The notes below the pieces were generated by a model. That model saw nothing but the letters and a program-made list of their open reading frames with translations. It searched no databases and was not told the DNA's origin. Shown in pieces: positions 24,195-37,130 of a stretch of 64,000 bases of DNA (positions are counted from its first letter, which is position 1; each line of letters begins with the position of its first letter). A program made the translations under genes and the position numbers. Origin of the DNA: Pocillopora verrucosa (lineage: Eukaryota; Cnidaria; Anthozoa; Scleractinia; Pocilloporidae); the NCBI RefSeq assembly GCF_036669915.1, contig NC_089323.1:16246087-16310086 (forward strand), written 5' to 3'.

Positions 24195-27100
24195 GGATCC
24201 TTAAAAAGACGCATAACTTTCTGTTAAAAAAAGAATTTCTTCCACAATGTTTCTACCCAAATCGGTTCTAATGTATACACCCATATAAAACACTCAATTT
24301 TCCGGGAGCTTCTAGTCTTATCATACCGTTCGTCTGTATCGTATTTCGAACCCAATTGAAACACAATTTTCTAAGGAATGTGACATCCCTTATCATCATT
24401 CTTGCCTCTAAGATAATTTAGCTTATTTTAAGGATTTTATTGCTATTTAGTTACGATCCATAATTGTGAAAGAATATTTCGGCCGTCGTTTATCCTCCAA
24501 CGAATTTGTTAATGATGTTTTTCTTAGTTCAACGTCGAATTGTGTTTTACGCCGCGCGAAAACTGGTTTCGACCTAACAAGTCAGAGTTTTTATATCTGC
24601 TTTCCCCAGTTTCCGCACCTACGCTTTTTTTCCATCTCACTGACTATCAGCTACATTCCCCGGGTTAGCTTTTAGCTTTTTTAGCCTACCGTTATAGCTT
24701 TCCGTTGAAAGTTCCCAACTACTGGCGTCCTTTACAATGGCTTGTTATACTTTGTTACCCATAACTCTCAGCGTTTACTCGCCATTTGAGATCTGGGTAC
24801 GAAAAAAAGGATTTTAATTAAAGTGAAATGCTTGCATATGAAGCAGATGACGGGCATAGATTTTTGTTCAAGAAAAAATATGTTAGCCGTAAGACAATGA
24901 AATAATTTTTAAAACTAATCAAAGTGTATTTTAAAATTGCAGTTTCCCAGCTTAAAAAATGTTCCCTTCATTTTAAGAGAGCTCATTAGATCATAAAACA
25001 TTAATTTCCTTCACCTCTACGAAACGTTTTCTTTAACAAAATAAAGATTACTTACTTGAAAAAATAAACATAACTTTGTTAGACATCCCATAGTAATTAT
25101 AATTAGATTTGCTTAGTTGGAGTCTGTGAAAGCCGTTTCTTTCCCAGAGGAATAATTATCAGATTGTCGTAAGAGCCCTCCATTACAATTCATTTTGTTC
25201 TTAAAAGCTTTTGAAAAGCGTGTGAAAAAGGTGCTACGTTGAATCCCGTAGTGTAATGAAAATAGAAATGACAGGATTTCTATTTATCGAAGCTACTCAA
25301 GCACAAACAAATGTACATAGACAGAACTTAAGTTAGGCACCCTGCAGGTTTTGTGTAAACATTACTGTCACTTGTTCACAAACCATGGAAGTGAAATAAA
25401 GATAAATTCTAATCACGAAACCGCAATTCACGTTTTAAATCACTAATTGGACAGGTTTCAGCCTTCATCTTTGTTTACTAGGAGCTATTTTTAGGCAATT
25501 TCCGGACACCTTTGAAAATTTGTTGTGGGATGTTGCTGTGGAAAAGGTAAATAGTGAACACTTTAGGGGACTATGAATGTCCATCCGTTCTTGAATTACA
25601 TTTCCTGTGACAGATAAACCGTGAAAAATCAGTTTAAAATTTGAATACGTGATGCGACATGATGCAGGAAACTCCGTGCTCGTTTAGGAATAAAACGAAA
25701 CGAGATTACAGTACCAATCAAGATAACCTAAGAACGAAACATTTTCAACATATTTCGGCACAAGATTTGAGGTTAGTACTGCGATAATAAGTTGATGGAT
25801 GTTAAGAATAGCAAGAACCAGATTATTTTTGTATGTAGACACTTTGAGGACTTCATTGAAAACATCCAATAATGGATGTTTTTGTTTCAAATGACGGAAG
25901 AAGATAAGAAAATCTTGAATTTACATTGTGCCTGATTACCTTTACTTGTGAAGGCTTTTGCATGAACATACACTCAGGCGATCCATCAATTCTATAAATT
26001 GATGCATTTCAAATTATTTCCTTTACAAAACATCAATTATTTCATTGCTTGTGGTAAAGCTAATGTAAAGTGATTCTAAAGAAAGCAGACGTTTTCAAAA
26101 CTTCGCAATGATCTTTCCTTGTGAACAGCAAGACATTTAAATAATCAAATATTCTACATTTTGGTTTGCTATCCTTAAATTCAATATTCTTTCAACGGCC
26201 TCAAGCCCTTGTAATCTTGCTTAAGAGAAAAACCGCATTCAGCGATATTTAGGTTTAAATATAACAAAATATGCACTGTTTCATGAGCTTTAGTCTCGGT
26301 AATTCACAGTAGGTCTGGAGCAAAACAACACTGAGTTTAATTCAAACCCTTCAACACGTACCTAGGACCTGATCAACAATTCTCCCTCCTATCGGCCTTA
26401 ATTTTCCCTCGCGTTGCTATATCATTTCCATCAGCCATTGCTTGATAAGGTATGAATTACACTGAAAGGGAAGGTTTCTAACGAGATAAGGACCCTTCAT
26501 TCTTGAATTATCATTGCCGTAGATTATTTTGAAAATAAAAGAGGCCATAAACATTTATATCGTTAGTTCTTCACTTCTCAGTTTTATTGTAGAAACATTT
26601 TATAAACTGACACTCTCGTGCGGCATTCGCAGACTGATCAGATGGTCGTCATAGTAACTTATCACCATTCTTGAAAAGTCAGACAGATTTTCTGATTTCC
26701 TTCATCCTTTTTTCAATCCTCTTCTTTACACCTGCTTTTAGAACTACCTCACAACTGTTTGCCCCACAAAATCACCCATATTAACCTGTCTTAATCTAAG
26801 ATTATCTTCCCCGTGATCTTCGTTTGTCTTTCCATTTTAACATCATCTCCGTTTCAAGATCCCACTTAACTAGGAATCATGTTTAGTTATAAACACTTTA
26901 CACCATGCCAAGTATATTTACTTAGTAGTGAAGGATATAAATTTCTCACTCAGTTTGATATGAGGAGTTTTTGATTGCAGGAATAGGAACCTTGAGCACG
27001 TTCAAATACTGAGCATAGTAATTATGAGAATTATTCTGTATGAATTTATTCATAAACGAAATATACCCTTTCTCGAAACAGGTAGTAAATGGTAAGGTCA

Positions 27101-27463
27101 TATCCCCTTGATCTGGACAGTCTACCACAGGAAAATTTTCGTCAGCATTTTTCTTTTACTAAATCTAGTGATTGCTCCCGTTTCCTGTGTTCCTAACCAA
27201 GATCCAGTTCCATTTTTGCAAATTGTAGAACTCAGTTCTTGACCAAGATTGCGCTCCGGGATTGCACTGGTTTCACTTTGAGCGCTCGGGCATTATCCTT
27301 GTGATATTTTCCTAGGTCTTATTTGGCTTCCATTTTGGTTTAACGTCACTCGGTGGCAGTGCACTTCAGTACCAATCTTAAATTCAGTAGCGTTATGGAC
27401 GAGAGATTAGCAAGAAGGGTGGTTTATTGGTGAAATTTTAGTATTTTATGTTTCTGTTAACAG
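24195..27463. other. Intergenic, no gene recognised
   Basis: About 3.3 kb of AT-rich sequence with only short chance frames (e.g. 24466-24675, 25684-25890, 26946-27128). No domain, repeat family or RNA gene could be supported. Upstream exons of the unknown gene at 27464 may be hidden here. Confidence 0.45.
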
Positions 27464-29156
27464 GAATTCCTCCATTGTATCACGAGGAGAGGATCTCTGT
27501 GGCTGGGAAATCAGTCAGTTATTGCTTCTACATGATGACTTGGGTAATAAGGAAACAGAAGAATATTATCGGCAAAAAAAATAATATATATAATTCCCTA
27601 TGTTATTCAGTTCTTGGAACTCAAAATATGAAATATATACGTACAGCTTGGATAATAATTTTCTGATCTAAAGAAACCAGTCTGTCCTTCAAGAAATTAA
27701 CGAGAACTTACCGCTCGTAATTCAAAATTTTTCCCCTGTTTGAGTTACCTGTTGGAACTATAAAAATGATCCTGAAGGTAGAATACAGAGGTGAGTGAGA
27801 GCTTTCACGAAGCAAGTTTTTATCAAACCTCTGAAACTGGTTTACGTGGTGTTTCAACTGAATTTGAAGGCATTTGAGAGAAGAGCTTGGTTTTTTTTTC
27901 CCCGAGAACGAAACCTAGAGACCCTAGCCTAACCAGGCGTTTGAACCATAAACTACTTATGTAGGGTAAAGCCAGCTTGAAAGTTATAATGTCTGAACTT
28001 TATTATATCTCAATGTCTTTTTGTTTCATGCTTTGAAGGAATTGTCGAGTGGCTTAATGATGAAGAACGATCGATGTTTCTTATAACAAACAGAGCTGGT
28101 GAGCGAATTGAATGTCTCTTATGCTGAAATCTAACACTTGACAAGTCAGCTTCTCAAAATTCTAATTGCGAAAGGCCCCCTCTAGTATTTCGAAATCGGG
28201 CCGAAAGCGTGGTAAAAGGAACTTTAGGTTATTTACGGGCGTTTTTCTTGCTCAGGCAGGTGACAGTTAAGTGTCCAGAGACAATCAAATAAACAACGCT
28301 GATAAGACGTGCTAGATCCCTACCCCACCTCTATTAGGAGACCCCCCTCAACCCCTCTGTCGGCAGTGTAAGGGGAGTGGCCTCATTCTAGCTTATTCAA
28401 TTATCAAGGACTCTTTAAATTTTCATCTGTTCCCTTTCGATCATTTTAGACTGGTGTCATTCATACAGTGGAAGTTTCACATCAAGATCCGCTGTTAACA
28501 TGTTAGAAACAGCACAAAGCGATAGGTCGACCATGGACACATTGTCATGCCGTTTACACGAAGAAAGCTCTCGACACTCCACACCCAATAATCTCCACAT
28601 ACTGCGTGGGATCCCAAAAAAACCTGATAAGCAAGATAAAGAGATGGGAAAAAAATTACCCTTGAACAGAACGGCTCGTAATGCGAGGGTAAACACCAAC
28701 TGTAACCCTGGCAGACGTCCGGAAAGGAGAGAACATTTACTTGATACAGGGCCTGTGTTAAGCCCCATTGCCAAAATATGTAATTTAGAGAAGAGGCTTA
28801 CGGCGAGGAGGAAATCAAAGATCGAAAAGGGTATGGAAGGTCTACGACAACCTTTGGCAACAAAAACGCGAAATGGCCTGGGTACAAGAGAACTTTTCAA
28901 CCCTTCTGTTGTATCAGTGAAGGCTGGTGGTTTAGATTCCGATTTTCCGAGCAAAGATAGTCGAGATTCTCGAAAGACTTTATACAAGAAGTATCTACAG
29001 TTATTACCAATGGACAGCATGTTGAAAATAAGAAGATGCAATAACACAATGAATATCCCTCCCACAAAAAAATGCCTGAAACCTTTGCCGGCAATCGAAG
29101 TGCAGTCGGCCATGTTTGTTCCCAAACTTTCATGCAATCAGAAACACTTGGGATAA
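27464..29156 (+). CDS. Unrecognised multi-exon gene (5'-partial)
   Basis: Four exons with proper GT-AG borders and compatible phases: 27464-27543, 27745-27790, 28039-28098, 28450-29156 (TAA). Phases run 2 bases, 0, 1, 1, and the frame stays open for ~298 residues. The first three exons encode a compact, hydrophobic-alternating piece (YCFYMMTW, TIKMILKVEYRG, VEWLNDEERSMFLIT). The last exon encodes a long, basic, probably disordered tail rich in Arg/Lys/Ser with no domain I recognise. No start Met is identified; earlier exons are probably upstream. A same-sized antisense frame covers the last exon (28457-29137) but has no splice partners. I do not know the function; the phase agreement is the main reason to treat it as a gene. 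Confidence 0.55.
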
Positions 29157-31950
29157 AACTCCGTTTAAAAGCTATCGGCCATGAAATGACCGTAAATTCT
29201 GGCTCATCATTCGTAAAATATTTTGACTCACGAGAAAATCTGACCCTGAGGAAATATTTCAATACGAACAAACTGGTAAAAAGAGCGGAGAGTTGAACAA
29301 AGACTAAGACATCCAAATTTCGGAATTAAGTGATATTATCATTATGAAAACCTTATTTATCAGCTTTACAAGGAATTGTTAGACATAGTTGTGGACGGTT
29401 TTCCTAAATGTCATCCAGCAGTGAAAACACTTAGCCCTAATCACAGAAAAGCAGCCATATCATGTAACACGCTGAAACAGGTCCGCATGTCTGCCTTCTG
29501 ATAGAATGCAAGAAAAGAAAATACAAAGTAAGCTTTTAAGGTACCAAGTTCTCGTTAAAATGTGTTGGTTATAATTAGAGTTGGACATATCGTTTTCGTT
29601 TTTCATAGATTTTACTATTTGCTAATCACAGGGTCTTGTACAAAGCTTGTGCCTATGGGCTTGCTATAAGTAAGTTCCAAGAGAATTCATGATATGAAAT
29701 AATTATAACCCGCCTCCTCGTCCAAAAGAAAATTAAATTCCAACCCAGCCAAATCTAAGAAAATTCTAACGACCGGGAACGTCTTTAACTCCTTCCCCAT
29801 GAATGACTCTAACAACACATCACTGAAAGTTCCTGACGACATTTACTTTTTTGGTGTAATAAACACATGACTCCCTATAACCAACCTGCTGGTGGTGAGT
29901 AACTCGTGAACTCAGGAAAAAGTTCCCTCTAAGTATTTTTTTCCTTGTTTATTCCTTTGCCTGAGATGTTTGATATAGTAACATAAATTGTTAATCCTTC
30001 TTTAACGTATTTCTCTCTCCAGCCAACCCCTCCCCTCCCATCGAAAGATCTTTGTCGCTTTACCATCCCCCTGCCTGCAACAACTTTACCCCCTGACTAA
30101 GGAAGTCACTCTTTGTAATAATATTAAAAAAAAAACGTAAGTCGCTCCTTGCGTGACGCGAAAAATTGAGCACACGATATATTTGTGGTCATATAAGGCA
30201 GATACTTATATTGCGTGACATTCTTGTTGCGTGACTAAATCTTTCACATAAAAATTCAGAAAACATATGGGCCGCACACTTTCTTTTGATTTCGTTAATT
30301 AATAAATTTCCGTTACTCGTCTAGAAGTAAAAAATACGTCTCATCAGCTTAATCTTCGTTATCTTTAATCTGCTTTATTAAAAATTCCTTGTTAACGTAC
30401 TTCCTGTTAAAATATTATTGGCAATTGGACTTGGGACTTTGGATTGTAATGCTCAATGTTCATGTACGACTTCAATTCATTTTGCTGTACGGGATTTAAA
30501 TAAAATTAAATCGTAAAATTCTTAGAGAATTGTCCAAATGGTTTTTTCACAAAGCAGTGATTGACTGCTGCAAATGCAATCAGCTTCTTGTGTCTCCCGT
30601 CAGCCTGTAAATGTGTGAGGTTCAGACAAACTTGACAATATTTTCATTAACATTTATCACCAATTCTCATAAATCATGTTCGGGAGTAATATTGGCTTGA
30701 GTAATTGAATAATTTAGACTGAAGTGCGGTCATTTTTGAGGAATACAAAATGAGACACATCATGGGATTGATTTTAATGCAATCCATACCAGTTTAGCTC
30801 AGTGCAGACTATGATCAGATATCTTTCAAAAGTATTTCATGATCATCTGTTGCATACATTGAATCTCATAAATAATCAAGCCAAAAAAGAACAGCTACCA
30901 TATTTTTTGTCAGAACAAGAATAATGAAATATTGTAAACACATGTATACATTTATGATTCATTTAAAATTAACCTACAAATTTCAAAACTAGATGACATG
31001 TGATATATTTGTGATTACAGATGTGGCATTTCTCTATTCTCAGTGCTGATAACATTTTTAGAAAAATTATTTGATATCAGTGACCATTTTTTTTTTTTTA
31101 ACTTTAATTTAAACTCTTCATTTCTCACCTGTCTTAACAGCATTTCTTAAAATCACATGACAAGTGGGTCATGACACTTTTGTTAGTTCTGATTTTTCAA
31201 CTGTTTTGTTTGTTTTGATTATACTTACTAGTTTCATTGACTTCACGGCCACATTTTCATTTTTGTAAAAATTCAGTCCCAAAAAGAATAAATATTCACG
31301 ACAATTTAGAGCTTGCTCTATTTAATTGTAAGCTGTTGAGAAACATTGAAAATATTTGCACAGCCGAGTCAAGGCCTGCCTTAATTCTGCACAGAGTAAT
31401 TTTTAAACCAAACTTATTAATACATCAGTCCATCATTCAATAACAGTGTTGACCGCAAAAATGGCTATTGCAGGCCAAAAAAAAATTATTACAACCTCAC
31501 TTACTCCAAGTTTGACTTCTACCCATTCAAATAAGTTTTGCGACAAAACTTGTGACCTTCTAGTCTGCTGTTTATTCAAAAGCACATGACCTACAAGTCA
31601 TGACAAGAAACAAACATTTTGTAAAATACATCTCATTTTAAGGCTTTGCATTTATTTCCATTTTCAAACATAAATGTACACAGTTCAGGAGTGGTGTTTG
31701 CCACCTTAATAATAAGTTCTTCTCTTTGTTCTTTTAAATTCTTTACTCCATTTGATGATTCTGTTGAACCTGGTCGTTCACAGTCTTCATGTTGTGGAAT
31801 ATTGTCTCTAATGTATAAATTGTACATACTATATCACTAGAACATATCTTAGTACAGATCTTTTTTTTATGTTACAGCTCTACGTTTGAAAACCGAGCTT
31901 GGAATATTCTAGCAAGGTTCACTGTCTTGCAATGAGGCCTTAAGAATTCG
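29157..31950. other. Intergenic, no gene recognised
   Basis: AT-rich. A T-run lies at about 31088-31100, and a small minus-strand frame at 31633-31827 has no known motif and may be 3' sequence of the neighbouring KLF copy. Nothing else is supported. Confidence 0.4.
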
Positions 31951-32803
31951 TTAGTAATGACGCTTCATGTGAAGCGACAAATGATCTGATCGAGAGAAGC
32001 TTCGATCGAATGTGGTGCATTTAAACGGCTTTATTCCGGGGTGCTTTCGATAATGCCTTGTAAGCTCATCAGATCTTGCGAAACGCCAACCGCAATCCTT
32101 CCAGTTACACTGGTAAGGTTTTTCTCCAGTATGTGTTCTTTGATGAGCTTTGAGATGCGAGCTCTTCGTATTAGATTTATTCCAACCTTCGAATGTACAT
32201 TTATGAGTCCTTGCTAATGTTTTCTTTCCTTTTGGTAGTTGCACGGGAGTAGATTCTGAGGAATCTTTCGCATCATTTGCATCTGAAGTGTTAATTCCTT
32301 TTAATGTATTCGAGTTGGCCTTTGGCGACCCAGAGATGGCTGTAGAACTTTCGATCGTCAATTTTTGGCTTCCCAAGTTTGGTCAAAGAATCAGATTTCA
32401 TCGATTCCGCGGAACCTTCATCGTTGTCAGTTTGCGTTCCCTCTGAAGTTTGTTTCAAAGTCGTTGTTTTAGCAGCACAGACGGGTTTCATTTCCACCAT
32501 CACTGCACGTGAGATCCGTCTGCTCGACGGAATCGAGCTGGACTTCAATGTCCGAAGACGACTCACTAGTAGTAGGGCTGCAGCTTGATAAATCATCCGG
32601 ACTAGCTGCTCGTAACTCCAAAGGAACAAATGTTCCACTCTTCACTGTATTGTACTGGGACAATTTCCGTACACTACAAGGACACGTATCTTTCAGCTTG
32701 CTTCTGTCGATTAGCTCTTCCTGACGAAAAATATTTCTCGTTTTAATTTAGCTCGTAGTCTGACATCCAATGAGCTCTCGGAGTCAAATGCCGCCGCTGT
32801 CAT
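31951..32803 (-). pseudogene. Kruppel-like factor (KLF) pseudogene, intronless
   Basis: Minus strand from ATG 32803 to TAA 31951-31953. The three-finger C-terminus is unmistakable ([39 protein letters not shown]). However, finger 1 has Trp for its second zinc cysteine (CTFEGW), finger 3 has Phe for its second (CTTF), and the second linker reads HPGIKP instead of HTGIKP. The N-terminal part is split over frames: MTAAAFDSESS..., shift near 32720-32740; QEELIDRSKLKD through a Ser/Asp-rich activator-like stretch, shift near 32470-32490; TTTLKQTSEGTQ..., shift near 32365-32380; then the finger frame. At least three frameshifts plus lost zinc ligands mean no functional KLF. The absence of introns suggests a retrocopy, though no clear poly(A) tail or target duplication was found. 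Confidence 0.85.
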
Positions 32804-35800
32804 CGAAAATATCCACCTTACTACTGACACTGCGGAAAAACTTCAAGCTGTCCCGATTGTCAAACCATTGCCTGAAAACAGAACCTTAAAAATGTTCCCA
32901 TTTGGTTAGTTTCGTCCTCACAGAAATTCCCAACTCGGTCTGAAACTGACTAACTGCCACTGGTAACACTAACACTGCTTTACAAATCACGGCTAACAGC
33001 GCTCTGCTTAAACCTACTACCTCGACGCTATACACACGTTACCTTTCTAGGGAAATGTTCTGTCTAGGGTTTCCAAATGTCTCCCTTCTCCCCGGACGGC
33101 AATAAATCCAAGGTATACCGTTGAAAGCAAAGGATCGACTAACCGGTGGGACATTCTGCACTCACCTATGCTTGCCCGTTTACCAAGTTTCTTTGGTATC
33201 ACTGCACACGAAGATATAAGCGGTTTCCTCATAGCGAGTCACTTGCCCTATTTTAACAGCCATATCCATTGGCTGTAGTTTTTTATTCAATCATACAATC
33301 GATCAAGAGGAACCAATCCGGCTATTTACACACCATTTATGGACATGCACAAAAATAGCATCTGAGCTTCCCTAGTATCAAATGTGGCACGATCTCTGCT
33401 CCTATTCAGACGCTGGTTTAGACATCTTACGGGCATAATTCCTGACCAGTGTGTGCTTTGAGGGAAATAAAATCCATTCTCCTTCCCTTTCTTCGTCAGT
33501 GTTTTATATCAAACGCTTACCTCCGTCATACTGTTTTTATTCCTGAAATCGCCGTATATTTTTGTCAAACTTCTTATTAGAATGTGAAATCGAAACGAAA
33601 AGAAAACCAATGGTAATCGAACGTGGAAGAAAGCAAACTTAAACGCAAGTGCAACAAATCACACGGCATCGTGTTCACATACCCCGTAACAGATAGCAAC
33701 AATTTAGCGATGATATTTTCTTTTTTGACTTTAGTTGTTTTGATTTCTTCGAAGCGCGAGTGGCGTGACCTGCTAGTGCTCTGACAGGACGTCAGTTTTC
33801 CGTCTGGTTTATACCATCTCTACAGAGGACAAATTAATAGTTTAGAGTCTCTATGTCCTGACATCATTTCAACTCGACGCTAACGATTTAGAAAAAAAAT
33901 ACCAATTTCTAAAGTTCAATATCGAACTTTGTAATTATAATCACCCAATTTTCTCGTAATGGACTTTTGCGACATGTTACGGTAAATTTCCCTTGGGTAC
34001 ATTTAGAAGATCATGTGTTTTTTCCTAATTTGAAGTCAATTTGTTTTGCTGGAACATTTGTGACCCATTGGAAAACTATTATGAGTGGATTAATGTTGGA
34101 CGTAGAGCGGAATTTGGTTCAACCGAGCGGCCATGTTGCCAAAGTGGGGGAAATTGTTCCGCCATAAACCGTAGTAGAGATTTAACTATTCCGGGACGTT
34201 TCTCGTAGTTATGTTGAAAGAAAAGGAATATTTAATTTCCTTAAAAATGCATCTGACGACGTTTTTAATAGTTTTCCCAAATGATGGTTTGAATAAGTAA
34301 CATGTATTCATAATTCATCTCCATTCATCTGAATAAAAAAAAAAATCGTGCTATTTTAATAGAGCAGATAGTTTACTCTCTGTTATAAATATCCTATCAG
34401 GAATCTAACAAGTGCTAAGAATTTTTTTGTGAAACTGAATCACCTTCGGGTTTTAATTTGGAATTATAAGTAAGATCTATTTTGTTACAAAATCGCTGAT
34501 AAACCACACAAATGCCCAAATAGTATAAAACATCCGACTTAGAAACCAAGAATTGATGGCGTTACAGAACTTCAGGAATGAGAATTATCTAGAAACACTT
34601 CGGCAATCCGTTAAAATGTCCACCCGCCAGCATTCTCAAATGCGGAAAAACAAGCTATCTTCATTCAGCGTAATGATCATGATAAACTTTTGCAAAAAAA
34701 CCCGTTTGTCTCTTCAATACAATCAACAATTATTGTATCACGCGGACACCCCTACCACAACACCAGTAGCAAGTTGTACCCAACATTGTATTTATTTTCC
34801 AGTCTTTCAAACAAGGTTGGATTCGACTTGCCTCACTCACTCCACCTTACTCAACAAATTATAACTTCTCCCAAACTAACCTTTTCTTCAAGATTTGTGT
34901 TGGATTGAAAACATCGTGTCAGTTTTTTGTTATACCTTGAATTGATCATACATAGGCGAGTTTTTTAAACTATATTCCGCGAGTCACGTACTAGACACTT
35001 GAGCAATAGCATGGTGCCCTTTGCGTTGCTGAGGTTACTTAAGAAGTTTACCTTCTAGACCAAATTTCCGCCTATGGCATCCTTTATTCAATTTTCCCAA
35101 CCAATGCCGGAAAAAAAACCGGAAAAAAATGAAAAACAGCATATACAACAAATGAAAAATTTCAGCGTAATGGCTTTGTCTCCATGTTTGTAATGTAGCA
35201 ATTAACAATGGATAGACTACTTTGATATTTTTGATGGAAAAGTCTGGCTTTGAGTGACAGTATGAACGTGGGGTCCAAAAAGAAATAGATTCCGGCAAGG
35301 GGCAAGATTCACTTGTGAACTCGGCAATTTTGACTGTTAAACGTGGGATAATTTAAATGAATTTTCCGCGCCTAGTATAGGTGTCAGAAGGATACACTAT
35401 ACGCAGTTCCTGCATCCCTCGTTAGGAAATTTGGCGAAAGTTTGTTTTAAAATCCTGTTTTTGTGTCAAAAACCGCAATCCCTGGAATTTTCGTGTCCTT
35501 ATCCATCTTCCGCTCTTTTATGGTCTCTAATTACGCTTTCGGTGTTTGTTTTTTTTTTTTTCGTCGGGTCAATTTTCCGTTATCTTTGTAGATAATCCTA
35601 ACGTACACGTAGGTCCGTTGTGAAAACCCGGAAGTTTTTTTTTTTTTAAGATGAAATTTTTGTCTTGAAAAACTCCTGGTGATGTAGCTGCCAAAGAATA
35701 TCATATGACATCACAAAAAAAAAACCAACGGTGCAGTATAACAGTAGACAGCAGACAATTGGTTAGAAACAATTCGAGATCAATTGGAATAAGATCCGGA

Positions 35801-36771
35801 AAGACATGCACTTGCGATGTAAACAAATGGTTGCAAAATTTTATTCAATAATGCAGATGTATCCTATCGTCAAATCAGAAAAGCCACAATTGGGCCAATG
35901 GAGTTTTATTTTGTTCCAGTTATCTCGGTTATAGAAAGTGTCAGGCCCGCTCCGAGATTCCCTCAAAAACTCGCCATTTCGATTTTCTCGAACCTTCTAG
36001 CCTTTGGACCGCGGTAGTATTGGTCAGCAGTTGTATGCTGTTGACGGTTAAGAAAGCAAAGAATGGCCGCACTCTATGGTAACGGGTTCCATACATCATG
36101 CAGGCGAAACAAGGGTTGTAGCCAGAAAGGACTTTAGAAAGTTTCTTACCCGGATGTCACGAAGATAAAAAGAAGCGAGTAAAAACCGGCTCGTAGGTCG
36201 ATCCTAAGTTCGCGCATTTGTAATTCATGCGCGAGCATCAAACGTGTGAGGAAAGCCAATCGTTATCTCACGGGGGAGAATGTTCGAATAGAATCGACCT
36301 TTGCAAAATTTGATAATTTTATGAAGGAATTGCACAGGTAGCCGCTCTACCTGGCTGTTTTAAGTATCCATACAGAAACGATTAACCTCACATTTGATGA
36401 TTATGATCCTAGGTAAGAAAACATAGACCTAGTATGCAGATACGGAACAATATGTACCGTAATCACCAGCTTGAGGGAGCTGGTGAGTTTTTTTTTTTAT
36501 TAGGGTGGAGGGGAGTGGTAGTTGGTGGCGTGAGTTGCCAACAAATGATAAGGCGTGATTAAAGACTGTATCAGCTGTCCGTTTCGGTTCCATGGTCGTT
36601 TCTTGGTGGCTACGGTCACTTCGTTCCAATTCAAAGTCTCTTCATACCATAAAACACGGTGTCAGCCTTTGGGTTCCACCTGAAAAGTTTTTGAGTTCCA
36701 CCTCAGAACATAGTCTTTCAGCAATTAAGTGTGGGCTGGGGGTACACACCGCTACAGCCGTAGTCAGTGAT
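32804..36771. other. Intergenic, no gene recognised
   Basis: About 4 kb with chance frames only (33047-33232 minus, 33967-34167 plus, 34553-34864 plus, 35035-35298 minus). Scattered A/T runs. No domain, RNA gene or dispersed repeat was recognised. Confidence 0.4.
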
Positions 36772-36866
36772 CATTTTCCGTTATCCTTGTGACCTTAATG
36801 TTATGATTCAGTAGGGTGATATCTTGTAAGGGGAAATTAATGGCTAGTCATTCTTGGGGGGCCAAA
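36772..36866 (+). mobile_element. MITE fragment, subfamily B
   Basis: Right half of a B copy (GTGACCTTAATG..GATTCAGTAGGGTGATA..GGCTAGTCATTC). Confidence 0.6.
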
Positions 36867-36879
36867 TGGTAAAGATTTG

Positions 36880-37060
36880 GGGATACCTAAATTACAATCC
36901 CATTTGCTGCAAAGCTTGTCAAACTTATCATGCGGAACTGTAAAAAGTTGTTGGTCTATGATCTAACACTAAAGTCTTGTAATTACATTTACAAGGAACG
37001 GTTTTAAAGCAGCTAGAAAGGAGAATTAACAATTCAAGGATCTTGAGAGTTAAAGGAGCT
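36880..37060 (+). mobile_element. MITE, subfamily C (degraded)
   Basis: Recognised by TTACATTTACAAGGAACGG, AGCAGCTAGAAAGGAGAATT and GATCTTGAGAGTTAAAGG; the left end is worn. Next to the decayed EFCAB7 exons. Confidence 0.6.
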
Positions 37061-37130
37061 TAGCTACTAGATATACTGTAAATGACTTGTGGAATACATT
37101 TATAGGCAAGGAGTTTAACGTTGTCATATC

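Noticed and set aside
28457..29137. 226-codon antisense frame opposite the last exon of the unknown gene
   Set aside because: No splice partners or domain. The sense frame has three upstream exons in matching phase, and the antisense openness is explained by sense codon bias.
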